A stretch of 64,000 nt of DNA, from assembly GCF_003966225.1 (NCBI RefSeq), contig NZ_RXNU01000013.1, positions 1 through 64,000 on the forward strand, given 5' to 3'. The translations under genes and the position numbers were made by a program. This document shows, one piece after another, positions 35,084-43,553 of the stretch (within the stretch, counting starts at the first letter, position 1; each line of letters starts with the position of its first letter). Source of the DNA: Shewanella canadensis. Lineage in GTDB: Bacteria; Pseudomonadota; Gammaproteobacteria; Enterobacterales; Shewanellaceae. The notes below the pieces were generated by a model. It was not told where the DNA came from. It ran no database searches and saw only the letters and a program-made list of their open reading frames with translations.

Positions 35084-35278
35084 CTGCAGCATCCGATTTC
35101 GACTTTAAAGCTGGATTGTTGTTAAACTTTTAGCTGTAGTCAATCAAGAGTGCTAAAATTTCTTTTAAAATAGGCGCTTGTAACTTGGTTGTGTCTTGTT
35201 TTGTACACTATTGTTTCGGCTTGCGAGCGATGATTTAACAAAAGTTATCCTGGCTCCAGTCTCTAAGGGAAGGTTATT

Positions 35279-36538
35279 GTGGATCAAGAATTAAGATTAC
35301 AGATCTCTCAGTGGTTATCGGACTGGGGGGTCAATAGTACGCCATCGGATGGGGTTTCCACATCGGTATTGGTCTTCGCCAGTATGGTGCTGGCAATGAT
35401 CGCCTACCTGATTGTCAGGAGGGGTGTCGTACATACGATGAATATCGTCATCCAGCGCTCTAAGGTTAACTGGGATGATATCTTCATGCGGCACAATGTG
35501 TTGGAGAAGTTTTCCTATATCGTACCGGCCATGGTGCTCGATCTTCTTTTACCTATCGCACTCACCGAACACCATCTGATGAGCTCTCTGTTCGATCGTC
35601 TTCTGAGTGTGAGTATCGTTATCATACTTATCCGTGCGGTATATAGCGCCCTGGACGCGTTTAATGAGATCGCCGATATTAATCTGGTCAGTCGACGGCT
35701 TCCCATAAAGAGTTTCGTGCAGCTGTTTAAGTTGTTTCTCTTCTTTGTGGCGATCATCATCTCCATCTCGGTTATCGCGGATCAGTCTCCGCTCTACTTC
35801 CTCAGCGGTTTAGGTGTCGCGACCGGTTTGGTGATGTTGGTCTTCAGAGACACCATCTTAGGTTTTGTTGCTGGCATACAGCTGGCGGCGAATCGCATGG
35901 TGAGCACCGGCGATTGGATCCAGATGGATAAGTATGGTGCCGATGGTGCGGTTGAAGAGGTCTCTTTGACTACCGTTAAGGTGCGTAATTGGGATCAGAC
36001 CATCACTATGATCCCCGCCTATGCCCTGGTATCTGATGCGTTTAAAAACTGGCGCGGCATGTCTGAATCCGGTGGTCGACGCATTAAGCGTTCTGTCGCC
36101 ATCGACATTCACTCGATCGGCTTCCTCTCTGAAGAGGAGAGAGTTCGCCTGAGTAAGATCAATTATCTTAAAGCTTATTTTGCGGCTAAGGATGAAGAGT
36201 TAGCCGATTTCAATAGTCAGGTCGACGATGCCGATATGCCTGTTAATAGTCGACATTTAACGAATATCGGTACTTTTAGGGCCTATTTGAAGGAGTTCGT
36301 GAGTAATCACGACAAGATCCATAAAGATATGACCCTGCTGGTGCGTCAGTTAGCGCCGACATCGGAAGGGGTACCTATAGAGATCTATATCTTTACCAAC
36401 GATACCCGTTGGGGGTTCTATGAAGGAATTCAGGGGGATATCTTCGATCATATCTTTGCCATATTACCCGAGTTCGGCTTGCGAGCCTTCCAGGGACCGA
36501 CTGGCTCAGATATCAGGAGTTTGAAAGCCTCCATGTAG
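35279..36538 (+). CDS. Mechanosensitive ion channel of the MscS family (YbdG-like)
   Basis: A 419-residue channel. Four or five membrane helices precede a MscS core: SVLVFASMVLAMIAYLIV, IVPAMVLDLLLPIAL, LLSVSIVIILIRAVYSAL, LFKLFLFFVAIIISISVIA, and the pore helix YFLSGLGVATGLVMLVFRDTILGFVAGIQLA. The beta domain has DWIQMDKYGADGAVEEVSLTTVKVRNWDQTITMIPAYAL. Length and these features suit the YbdG/MscM type, which opens under membrane tension. The start is GTG 35279, with AAGG upstream. Its stop codon TAG lies inside a REP-like repeat. Confidence 0.88.
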   Translation: MDQELRLQISQWLSDWGVNSTPSDGVSTSVLVFASMVLAMIAYLIVRRGVVHTMNIVIQRSKVNWDDIFMRHNVLEKFSYIVPAMVLDLLLPIALTEHHLMSSLFDRLLSVSIVIILIRAVYSALDAFNEIADINLVSRRLPIKSFVQLFKLFLFFVAIIISISVIADQSPLYFLSGLGVATGLVMLVFRDTILGFVAGIQLAANRMVSTGDWIQMDKYGADGAVEEVSLTTVKVRNWDQTITMIPAYALVSDAFKNWRGMSESGGRRIKRSVAIDIHSIGFLSEEERVRLSKINYLKAYFAAKDEELADFNSQVDDADMPVNSRHLTNIGTFRAYLKEFVSNHDKIHKDMTLLVRQLAPTSEGVPIEIYIFTNDTRWGFYEGIQGDIFDHIFAILPEFGLRAFQGPTGSDIRSLKASM

Positions 36539-36785
36539 GAGCGGCATTAGCCGCGAATGTTTCAGGGATGGAAAGCCGTCATTCTGAACTGGTTTCAGGG
36601 GCTGGTGCTCTTAGGTCGTCATTCTGAACTGGTTTCAGAATCCAGCTTTTGACTTACACGCTTGAGGCTTGCGAATTAAAGAGCAGATCCCGGCCAGAAG
36701 CATCGCCGGGATGACGAACGTTTTTTGTTGTTTGCTACTCGTTATTTTTCTTTCAGCATTTGCTCGCAACTCGCAACTCGCAACT
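36534..36785. repeat. Repeat cluster after the MscS gene
   Basis: A REP-like palindrome (36534-36563) supplies the stop codon of the MscS gene. Then come two copies of CGTCATTCTGAACTGGTTTC (the first ending early; 36576-36599 and 36616-36648), a hairpin of the GATCCCGGC...GCCGGGATGACG family (36687-36717), and a CTCGCAA heptamer repeated three times (36763-36785). The same families recur at 40.5 and 43.2 kb. Confidence 0.85.
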
Positions 36786-36796
36786 GATCACTGCTC

Positions 36797-37423
36797 TTAC
36801 CCTTCTCTCGTTACCAGTATTGCCGCTAGCGTGATAAACACGCCACCGCTGGTTCGGTCAAACCAGTGCAGTTTATTACTGGTCTTAAGTGTGGGGGCCA
36901 GTACATTGGCCATGCTGGCATAGAGCATCACAAAACTGAAATCGACTACGGCCCAGGTGACCGCCAGCGTTGCTAGCTGTGGTCCCTGTGGGGCAGTGAT
37001 ATCGATAAACTGTGGAAACAGGGCACCAAAAAACAGTAGATCCTTTGGGTTACTTATTCCGACTAAGAAGGCCTGTTTGAACATCTGTTTAGGGCTGCCT
37101 TTCCCCTTGATATGTTGAAGATCCAAGCCTTTCGCGCTGGCCTTGGTGAGCAAGAGCTTTATTCCCAGAAATATCAGATAGGCTGCACCACAGTATTTTA
37201 AAATCGTAAAGCCATACTCGGTTGCGCTTAGCAGGGCACCGAGACCCGCGGCGGATGCCGCCATTAAGATTAGGGCTGAGGTGACACTGCCTAATGCCGT
37301 GGCTAAACTGCGACTCTTGCCATAGTGAATTCCATGACTCATCGATAATACGGCCATTGTGCCGGGAGCGATGGCAATGAGGAGTACCGCGAAAAAATAG
37401 AGCAGCCAGGTATCGAAGATCAT
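36797..37423 (-). CDS. LysE/RhtB-family amino-acid exporter
   Basis: A 208-residue membrane protein with six helices. The N terminus FFAVLLIAIAPGTMAVLSMSHGIHYGKSRSLATALG carries the PG motif and glycine-rich turn of the LysE/RhtB family. AYLIFLGIKLLLTKA and GISNPKDLLFFGALFPQFID follow. The family exports amino acids such as threonine, homoserine or lysine; the substrate here is unknown. It stands between the repeat cluster and the acyltransferase gene. Confidence 0.88.
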   Translation of the reverse strand: MIFDTWLLYFFAVLLIAIAPGTMAVLSMSHGIHYGKSRSLATALGSVTSALILMAASAAGLGALLSATEYGFTILKYCGAAYLIFLGIKLLLTKASAKGLDLQHIKGKGSPKQMFKQAFLVGISNPKDLLFFGALFPQFIDITAPQGPQLATLAVTWAVVDFSFVMLYASMANVLAPTLKTSNKLHWFDRTSGGVFITLAAILVTREG

Positions 37424-37508
37424 AGATTGTATAAAATCGTGGGTGATGACCGCACTATAGCGGCCAGTGGTTTAATAGGCAATCCTGGTGTTTAAAAACT
37501 CGTCCGTA

Positions 37509-38072
37509 TCAGGGCTGGAAATCAGGTATAACCTTAGTGTGACGTCCTTTAATCGCGCGGTAAAAGGTGATGATCTGATCCATATCCTGCTGCATATCGT
37601 CGGTGGTTGGGGTACCTTGCGGAATGATCACCGTTTTATTGCCAAAATCTAAGCCTACGGTAATTATTGGGACTTGTGCCTTGGTCGCAATATGGTAAAA
37701 CCCGGTTTTCCATCGTTTAACCGGACTCCTGGTGCCTTCCGGCGCTAATGCCAAACTAAAATCGGGATCTGAATTGAAGATTTGTACGACAGCATCGACT
37801 AAATTATTGCTCTTGGTTCGGTCAACGGGCCTGCCGCCGATGGCTTTAAAAAACCATCCCCAAGGTGGTATAAACAGTTGATGTTTTCCGAGAAAGTTCA
37901 CCTTAGCTCCCAATGCCCCACGTGCCAAAACGCCTATGATAAAGTCCCAGTTGCTGGTGTGTGGACCAACGATAGCGACAAACTGACTGTCGGTCGGGAG
38001 TGTACCTGAGATAGTCCAGCCAGTTAACTTCAAAACTAATTTGCAAAATTGTTGAAACATATAAAAACTCAA
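37509..38072 (-). CDS. Lysophospholipid acyltransferase family protein (PlsC-like)
   Basis: A 187-residue acyltransferase with the HX4D motif as HTSNWD and the acceptor motif APEGTRS. A hydrophobic N terminus (FCKLVLKLTGWTIS) could attach it to the inner membrane. It probably acylates lysophospholipid or a related alcohol. The start could be at either 38072 or the ATG at 38060. No acyl-carrier or membrane biogenesis gene adjoins it. Confidence 0.85.
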   Translation of the reverse strand: MSFYMFQQFCKLVLKLTGWTISGTLPTDSQFVAIVGPHTSNWDFIIGVLARGALGAKVNFLGKHQLFIPPWGWFFKAIGGRPVDRTKSNNLVDAVVQIFNSDPDFSLALAPEGTRSPVKRWKTGFYHIATKAQVPIITVGLDFGNKTVIIPQGTPTTDDMQQDMDQIITFYRAIKGRHTKVIPDFQP

Positions 38073-38170
38073 TGCTATTTAAAATGAAATCGGCTTCATT
38101 ATATCGATTGGTATTACAGAATGCCAAGGTGCGAATTCGTTAGTTGAGATAGTATATACTTAAGCCACTT

Positions 38171-38198
38171 CTCGACATGCTGAATTCTGCATGTCGAG
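38171..38198. promoter_or_regulatory. Ten-base inverted repeat upstream of the NTF2-like gene
   Basis: CTCGACATGC, loop TGAATTCT, GCATGTCGAG. A perfect stem with no T run; it could be an operator or an mRNA hairpin 56 bases ahead of the ATG at 38254. Confidence 0.45.
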
Positions 38199-38253
38199 GT
38201 CCTTTGAGTATATAATCAATAATACAACCAATCGCGCACATTTGGAGAAAAGC

Positions 38254-38676
38254 ATGTTTAAAAAGGGATTTTCAGCCTTATTGATGCTACTTGCGTTTAG
38301 CGCTACCGCGGTGCCAACCGATGATATCGTTCAGATATTATCGATGCAGGAGGATGCCTGGAATCGTGGTGATCTCGACGGTTATATGCAGGGATACTGG
38401 CAAAGTGACAAGATGCGTTTCGTCTCAGGAAAGAAGTTTCGCTATGGTTGGGAAGAGACGTTAGCGGCGTATAAGAAAAACTATCCGGATAAGGCGACAC
38501 TGGGCACCTTAAAGTTCACCATCAAAGACACCAAGATGCTCAGTAATTATGCGGCGATAGTGGTTGGGCGCTGGCAGCTTACCCGGATAAAGGATCAGCC
38601 CAATGGTGTGTTTACCCTGCTGGTTGAGAAAATTGATGACCGTTGGGTGATCACCCACGACCACACTTCAAATTAG
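38254..38676 (+). CDS. Exported NTF2-like (SnoaL/DUF4440-type) protein
   Basis: A 140-residue protein with a signal peptide (FSALLMLLAFSATAVP). The mature part is a single NTF2-like fold: ILSMQEDAWNRGDLDGYMQGYWQSDKMRFVSG, then GWEETLAAYKKNYPD and VGRWQLTR..GVFTLLVEKIDDRWVITHDHTS. Proteins of this type act as small ligand-binding or isomerase-like domains; no catalytic set is evident. I chose ATG 38254 for its GGAG site; the frame opens 21 codons earlier, without signal-peptide features. Confidence 0.83.
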   Translation: MFKKGFSALLMLLAFSATAVPTDDIVQILSMQEDAWNRGDLDGYMQGYWQSDKMRFVSGKKFRYGWEETLAAYKKNYPDKATLGTLKFTIKDTKMLSNYAAIVVGRWQLTRIKDQPNGVFTLLVEKIDDRWVITHDHTSN

Positions 38677-38814
38677 CCTGCTACCCTAATAACCTGTTGC
38701 AGTAACAACTTGCTGTTGTAATAGACTGCCTTGTAGCAAACAGGGCTTGCACTAACCATTAGTTTTATCTAATATCACTTTCGTGATTAGAAAAAACTAA
38801 TGGAGTAGTCCCCA

Positions 38815-39640
38815 ATGAATCAATATCGCAGCCCGTCCATCCTCGCTATAACTCTCTTAATCTCCTCCTTTTTGGTGAATGCTTCCGAAGAGTTACATCG
38901 GGATGCTTTGGGCTTGGTTAAACAGTTCGGCGCTACCTTGAAGCCTCAGTTTATACCAATCGGTATAAGAAAGTGATCTACTCAGAGTTGTTTTTGGCAA
39001 ACTAATTCAAGGCGAATGGATGAGGGAATGGTGCTCCCTTCTGAAGTCATTCAACGCAGAAGTAGGCAGCCAAAAACACTCCTGAAAGGCGAGTCTTAGC
39101 GCATCCGATGCCGTGTTAACGAGCTTAAACGTAGAATAACTATGTTCTTCACTCGTTGCCTTGCCTCAGAAGCGCTAAATTCTCGCTGAGCGATCACATC
39201 TTTATCCCGATTGGTATCTACAGGCTATGCAGCAAGGAGGACCGCTAAATGCTGTCGATGTTTGTGCCATTAAGGCGCCTCAAATTGCCCGGGATCTCTC
39301 CGAACAATCCGGTTGGAATATCCGCCGGGTCAGCCTGAAGAATCGTAATGCGAGTGCAGCTGCTGACGCTTGGGAACAAAGCGTACTGGAGGAGTTTGAG
39401 TTGCAACTTTCCGCCGGGAAGCCGTCGAAAGAGTTAGAGTATGGAGCGCTTGTTGACGGAGAATATCGTTTTATGAAGGCGCAGGTCACGACGCCTCTCT
39501 GCCTTAAATGCCATGGCAGCAATCTCGCCCAACCCCTGCACGAAAAGATAAAGATGCACTACCCCAATGATCTCGCCTTAGGTTATCAAGCTGGCGAAAT
39601 TCGGGGGGCATTCAGCCTTTCGTTTAAGCCGGAACCATAA
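38815..39640 (+). pseudogene. DUF3365 heme-domain protein gene split by a MITE
   Basis: The 5' part (38815-38952) encodes a signal peptide and LHRDALGLVKQFGATLKPQF. The reading frame then enters the MITE-like element and stops at 38974. The 3' part resumes at 39218 in the same frame with LQAMQQGGPLNAVDVC and continues to 39640: IKAPQIARDLSEQSGWNIRRVSLKNRNASA, WEQSVLEEFE, and the heme motif CLKCHG. Without the element the reading frame joins cleanly. This matches the periplasmic DUF3365 (Tll0287-like) family with one c-type heme. The last 17 bases overlap the convergent NRDE gene. Confidence 0.85.
38953..39217 (+). repeat. MITE-like element, copy 3 (disrupts the DUF3365 gene)
   Basis: 265 bases with near-perfect terminal inverted repeats: ATACCAATCGGTATAAGAAA on the left, ATACCAATCGGGATAAAGAT reading inward on the other strand. 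It carries no transposase. No clear target duplication is visible. The body matches copy 2 (16789-17054) closely and copy 1 in reverse. Confidence 0.9.
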
Positions 39641-40382
39641 ACACCTGACGGCCAAGGTTTCTGCCTTTGCCGTCATATCTGACTTCGATGAAGCGGGTCT
39701 TGCCCTGCTTATCCTGTAATATGATGCTGGTGGAGCGGGTGCCGTACTCTTCGTGGCGAATAAATATTGAAGAGAGGAGTCGCTCCCATTCGACACCTAT
39801 ACCGGTTTGAGGTAGATCAAAATCGCCGGCCCGGGTTTCATCCTTCATGATGCTGATTAACTCTTCAATATCGGGCTCTGCCGATTCGGTTATCAGTTTT
39901 TCCAGTGCCAGGCTTCCCCTTGCCATCTTGGGCCAGATATCATCCAGGGCTCCGTTGCTGATCGAGTGAAAGCCCGGGGTTAACAGGGTTAGCCCTTTCG
40001 CGGCGCTGTTGAAGCAGTAGAGTTCTTTGGCATGGCCGAAGATTAAGTTGAAAGGGTTGTAGTTTTCACTGTGCTCTCTAAGCCAGCTCACCGTGAGCGG
40101 ATCATGTCGTTTAAGTGCCTTAATCACTAACTCGCCACGGCTTCTCATATTACTCTTCTGATTCATCGGGTCGCGTAGGTTGGTCAAGGCCGAAAAGTCA
40201 CCCTCTTTATTGATCCCGAGCCAACTGCCACCCGCTTCAAGGTCTTTACCCGCTAACACTTCACTGTCAGATTTCCAGAAATGGGCTGGCTCGGTGGGAC
40301 GGTGATGAAACTCGTCCCTGTTAGCACAGACAATCAAGGGGTATTCGGAGTGTTGATTCAGGGCAATAAAGAGAATGCACAT
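39624..40382 (-). CDS. NRDE (TANGO2-like) family protein
   Basis: A 252-residue protein starting MCILFIALNQHSEYPLIVCANRDEFHHRP, the NRDE motif that defines the family. GGSWLGINKEGDFSALTNLRDP and SRGELV follow, as in TANGO2-like proteins. Family members have been linked to metabolic or membrane homeostasis, with no agreed reaction. The 3' end overlaps by 17 bases the 3' end of the disrupted DUF3365 gene. Confidence 0.88.
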   Translation of the reverse strand: MCILFIALNQHSEYPLIVCANRDEFHHRPTEPAHFWKSDSEVLAGKDLEAGGSWLGINKEGDFSALTNLRDPMNQKSNMRSRGELVIKALKRHDPLTVSWLREHSENYNPFNLIFGHAKELYCFNSAAKGLTLLTPGFHSISNGALDDIWPKMARGSLALEKLITESAEPDIEELISIMKDETRAGDFDLPQTGIGVEWERLLSSIFIRHEEYGTRSTSIILQDKQGKTRFIEVRYDGKGRNLGRQVFMVPA

Positions 40383-40473
40383 GGCTGGTTATCTCTAACA
40401 AGGTGATGTTCCTAAGTTAGCCTCGAATGGAAATTAAAGCTATGGGAAAAACTCTGAGGTAAAGAAAGCCACG

Positions 40474-40742
40474 AGTATCGAGTTTCGAGTGAGATAAAAT
40501 TAAAAGCTAGATCCAGGCTAAAAGCATCGCCGGGATGACGGGCAGTGAATCTTGGTCTTGGAGGATTAGCTATGGCTGGAGTGGGACATTCTCGACTGTA
40601 GGAGCGGCTTTAGCCGCGAATGTTTCCGGGCTGGAAAGCCGTCATTCTGAACTCGTTTCAGAATCTAGCTTTATCTAATTAGTTGAATTCCTGTGCCTAA
40701 CTGCTAGATCCCGGCTAAAAGCATCGCCGGGATGACGGGCAG
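40474..40742. repeat. Repeat cluster between NRDE and ZIP-like genes
   Basis: It contains a CGAGNNN run of about three units (40474-40492), two hairpins of the ATCC(C/A)GGC...GCCGGGATGACGGGCAGTGA family (about 40507-40545 and 40706-40746), a REP-like palindrome (40597-40626) and one CGTCATTCTGAAC copy (40640-40671). The 389-base gap holds no gene. Confidence 0.85.
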
Positions 40743-40771
40743 TGAGTCTTGAGCTTAAAACTATCTCAACC

Positions 40772-42301
40772 CTAATGCTTGTGCTCATGGGAGTGGTCAT
40801 GTGCCTTAGGCTTTAACAGCATGATCCTCGCCATAAACTTTCTTGGGCCTAAGCGTAATAAGCTTGCCGCAAACAGAGTGGCCAGGATGATCAAGGATAC
40901 TGTGTTTATCGGGTCTGCCAGGGTCATGATGGCATGCCATTGAGGCTCTATTATGGCCGTCATCAGTGAGCAGGTAAGTACCAGAGTGATAACGAGAACC
41001 CTGAGTGTCCAGTTCATCAGCTTTAACTGGGCAAGGTTAAAGATCGGCGCCGCGATCAAGGCCAGCATTACCGCTGGCATACTCCAACCACTATAGGCTA
41101 ACGACAGAGCCAGTACCGCACCACCTAAGTTACAAAAACGCATCGGTAAAAACAGCACGAGTAACACGGCAACTTGAATTGCCGGATTAGCTAAAGGAAC
41201 TGCCGGATGACCAATGAGATTGGCGAGAATTAAGCTTAGTAGTATCCAGGGCGCACTTCTGTCAATGAGGTGGGCGAAACCGAAACGCCAGGGAGATTTT
41301 GGCAGCGAGAGATGCGGATCGGTTGGCTCAACCTTAGCCTGCGTGAGTAGCGCTCCGAGTAGCGAGAGGCCGATCAGCTGAAACAGGGCAATAAGCGGGC
41401 CCAATAAAAGTGCGGTAATAATCAGGGCTTCCGGCCCTGCTAATCGTTGTAACCATCTTTGACCCAGCTCCGTATTGTGTGGAGACAAGCCGAAATTGAA
41501 CCTGATGGCCGCAAAGGTATAGCTGAGCAGTAATACCGGTGCCAGTGTTAGCATCCAATCACCCAGTTGCTCAGTGCTGTGACTGTGATGGTGGTGTTCG
41601 TGTCCGCCTGAGTCCATCATTAGCAATACGAACAATAAGCCGATACCGAGTAGGCTGCCGATCCCGGCGTGGTATTCATATTTGCCTTGTTTATCTTCAT
41701 GACTCTGACCATGGGGTTGGTGCAGTACAACATGAAGAATAGAGCCTGTGACAAAGGCCTGCAGGTACACGGTATTATCCAGACTCAAATGAGCGAGGAG
41801 CTGTTCACCGGCAAAGTATCCAACGCTGGTCAGCAGCATCATGCAGCCAAGAACCACCATGGCCCAACGTGCACCCACTTGCGGCTTCAGCAACCACCAG
41901 ATGGCTAAACCAACAGGGAGTCGATGAAGTATGACCCCTAAGGCCAGTAGAATCGAATTCTCATTTTGCTGAGCCAATACCATGGCCCCGCCGTCTGTGA
42001 TGGTATGCAGCAGCAGTCCACCTATTCCGAGAATAAGCGTCAGATTATGGGTGACTTCAGAGTATCGGTGGAAGAGTCGTTCACTGGCCGTGGGCCCCCA
42101 GAGGCCAATGATGACAAAGATGATGGCAAGGAATCCGCCATGCTCCAGGAGTTCGGGTAAAATATGAACCAGCACTAAACCGCCTAAGGAGACGAATATA
42201 AATCCATCCAGGCCTTTCTGGAGTCCGTTTTCTGCCGTGAAAAAGCGATAGAAAATAGGACCTAACAATAGTGCGATACAACTGGCTAGAAGATAGAGCA
42301 T
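40772..42301 (-). CDS. ZIP-like metal transporter fused to a permease-like domain
   Basis: A 509-residue membrane protein. Residues about 1-215 resemble ZIP transporters: LVHILPELLEHGG, then HTITDGG and HRLPVGLAIWWLL in the positions of the ZIP helix 4/5 metal motifs. A His-rich stretch (GGHEHHHHSHS at about 231) follows. Residues about 245-490 are a second block of at least seven helices resembling the DUF318-type permeases. The end is again His-rich (HDHSHEHKH). The fusion is unusual; it may move zinc or another divalent metal. No regulator adjoins it. Confidence 0.65.
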   Translation of the reverse strand: MLYLLASCIALLLGPIFYRFFTAENGLQKGLDGFIFVSLGGLVLVHILPELLEHGGFLAIIFVIIGLWGPTASERLFHRYSEVTHNLTLILGIGGLLLHTITDGGAMVLAQQNENSILLALGVILHRLPVGLAIWWLLKPQVGARWAMVVLGCMMLLTSVGYFAGEQLLAHLSLDNTVYLQAFVTGSILHVVLHQPHGQSHEDKQGKYEYHAGIGSLLGIGLLFVLLMMDSGGHEHHHHSHSTEQLGDWMLTLAPVLLLSYTFAAIRFNFGLSPHNTELGQRWLQRLAGPEALIITALLLGPLIALFQLIGLSLLGALLTQAKVEPTDPHLSLPKSPWRFGFAHLIDRSAPWILLSLILANLIGHPAVPLANPAIQVAVLLVLFLPMRFCNLGGAVLALSLAYSGWSMPAVMLALIAAPIFNLAQLKLMNWTLRVLVITLVLTCSLMTAIIEPQWHAIMTLADPINTVSLIILATLFAASLLRLGPRKFMARIMLLKPKAHDHSHEHKH

Positions 42302-42539
42302 GATTTCTTAAGAGGAGGCCTTGGAAAACGACACATAGTATACCAGTCTTGAGACGAATAAGTAGAATTTACACACAGAACAAAAAAACGACATGCTGAG
42401 GGTGAATATCGAGCAGAAATAGATGAGAATGTCGCCTGTTTCTGTGAGTTGTGAGCTTGCTGGTGTAATTTGTCTATGGAAGTGTTTGAGAAAGGTTATA
42501 GAATATAGGGATATATTGGCCTCTCACTAAGCATGTTTT

Positions 42540-43145
42540 ATGGATATCTTTTCCGCCGCAGTTATGTTGTTTCTCATCATGGATCCCTTAGGGAATCTAC
42601 CTATTTTTGCGTCGATACTGCGTCATATTGAGCCCAAGAAACGCCGTCGGGTACTGATTAGAGAGCTGGTATTTGCACTCGTTATTATGCTGCTATTTTT
42701 GTTTGCCGGTGAAGCCATTCTAAACTTTCTGAACCTAAAATCTGAGTCGGTGAGTATTGCCGGCGGTATCATTTTGTTCCTCATCGCGATCAGGATGATC
42801 TTTCCTCAGCCGGGTGGTGTCGTTGGATTGGCGGCGGGTGAAGAGCCCTTTATCGTGCCCATGGCCATCCCCTTGATGGCTGGCCCCTCGGTGTTAGCCG
42901 CACTGATCCTGTTAGCTCACACAGACAGCTCCCGTATGATGGACTGGACCATAGCCCTGCTGGCTGCATGGGGTGCGAGTGCCGTCATTCTACTCTTCTA
43001 TAAAGTATTCACTAAGGTACTCGGAGAGAAGGGGCTTACGGCGGTCGAACGTCTGATGGGTATGGTACTCGTAATGATTTCGGTGCAGATGTTCCTGGAC
43101 GGCATTGCAGATTATATGTCTCACATAGGCCAGGCCGTCCCATAA
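42540..43145 (+). CDS. MarC/YhgN-family membrane protein
   Basis: A 201-residue protein with six predicted helices. FLIMDPLGNLPIFASILRHIEPKKRR, then FAGEAILNFLNLKSESVSIAGGIILFLIAIRMIF, and FIVPMAIPLMAGPSVLAALILLAHT are the family hallmarks, closest to YhgN. The family was once described as antibiotic resistance or NAAT transporters, but function remains unclear. The ATG at 42540 has only a weak upstream binding site. Confidence 0.88.
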   Translation: MDIFSAAVMLFLIMDPLGNLPIFASILRHIEPKKRRRVLIRELVFALVIMLLFLFAGEAILNFLNLKSESVSIAGGIILFLIAIRMIFPQPGGVVGLAAGEEPFIVPMAIPLMAGPSVLAALILLAHTDSSRMMDWTIALLAAWGASAVILLFYKVFTKVLGEKGLTAVERLMGMVLVMISVQMFLDGIADYMSHIGQAVP

Positions 43146-43152
43146 ACTACAT

Positions 43153-43431
43153 TGTAGGAGCGGCTTTAGCCGCGAAGGTCACAGGGGCTGCTCCCGGCTA
43201 AAATCCTCGCCGGGATGATGGGCTGATCACTTTAATTCTTCACCGTCATTCTGAACTGGTTTCAGAATCCAGCTTCTGATTTCTCTATTCCAAAAACTAG
43301 ATCCCGGCTAAAAGCATCGCCGGGATGACAACATAGTTTTTGTTGCTTGTTACTCTTTTTCTTTTTTATCATCTGCTCGCCACTCGCCACTCGCCACTCG
43401 CCACTCGCCACTCGCCACTCGCACCTTTCTC
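43153..43431. repeat. Repeat cluster between MarC-type and GH63 genes
   Basis: In order: a REP-like palindrome (43153-43180), a CCCGGC...GCCGGGATGATG hairpin (about 43194-43222), CGTCATTCTGAACTGGTTTC (43245-43278), a further ATCCCGGC hairpin (43301-43330), then the heptamer CTCGCCA about eight times (43376-43431). The order and intervening AT-rich bases repeat those after the MscS gene at 36.5 kb. No gene lies in this 408-base gap. Confidence 0.88.
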
Positions 43432-43553
43432 CGCTCTGTCTTGAACTTATAACTTACGACTAAAAACTTACCACTTTCTTTTCTCCCTCTTGCATCAAGA
43501 GTAGCTTCTCGACATAATCTGGATATTGTATTCAATTGATCTTTGGTTAGTTC

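Noticed and set aside
38953..39217. TA target-site duplication at MITE copy 3
   Set aside because: The bases next to the two ends (TTT and CTA) do not match in a convincing way, so no duplication is claimed.
43376..43431. Possible CRISPR array or coding repeat
   Set aside because: The repeats are contiguous heptamers without spacers, and no cas genes are in the window.
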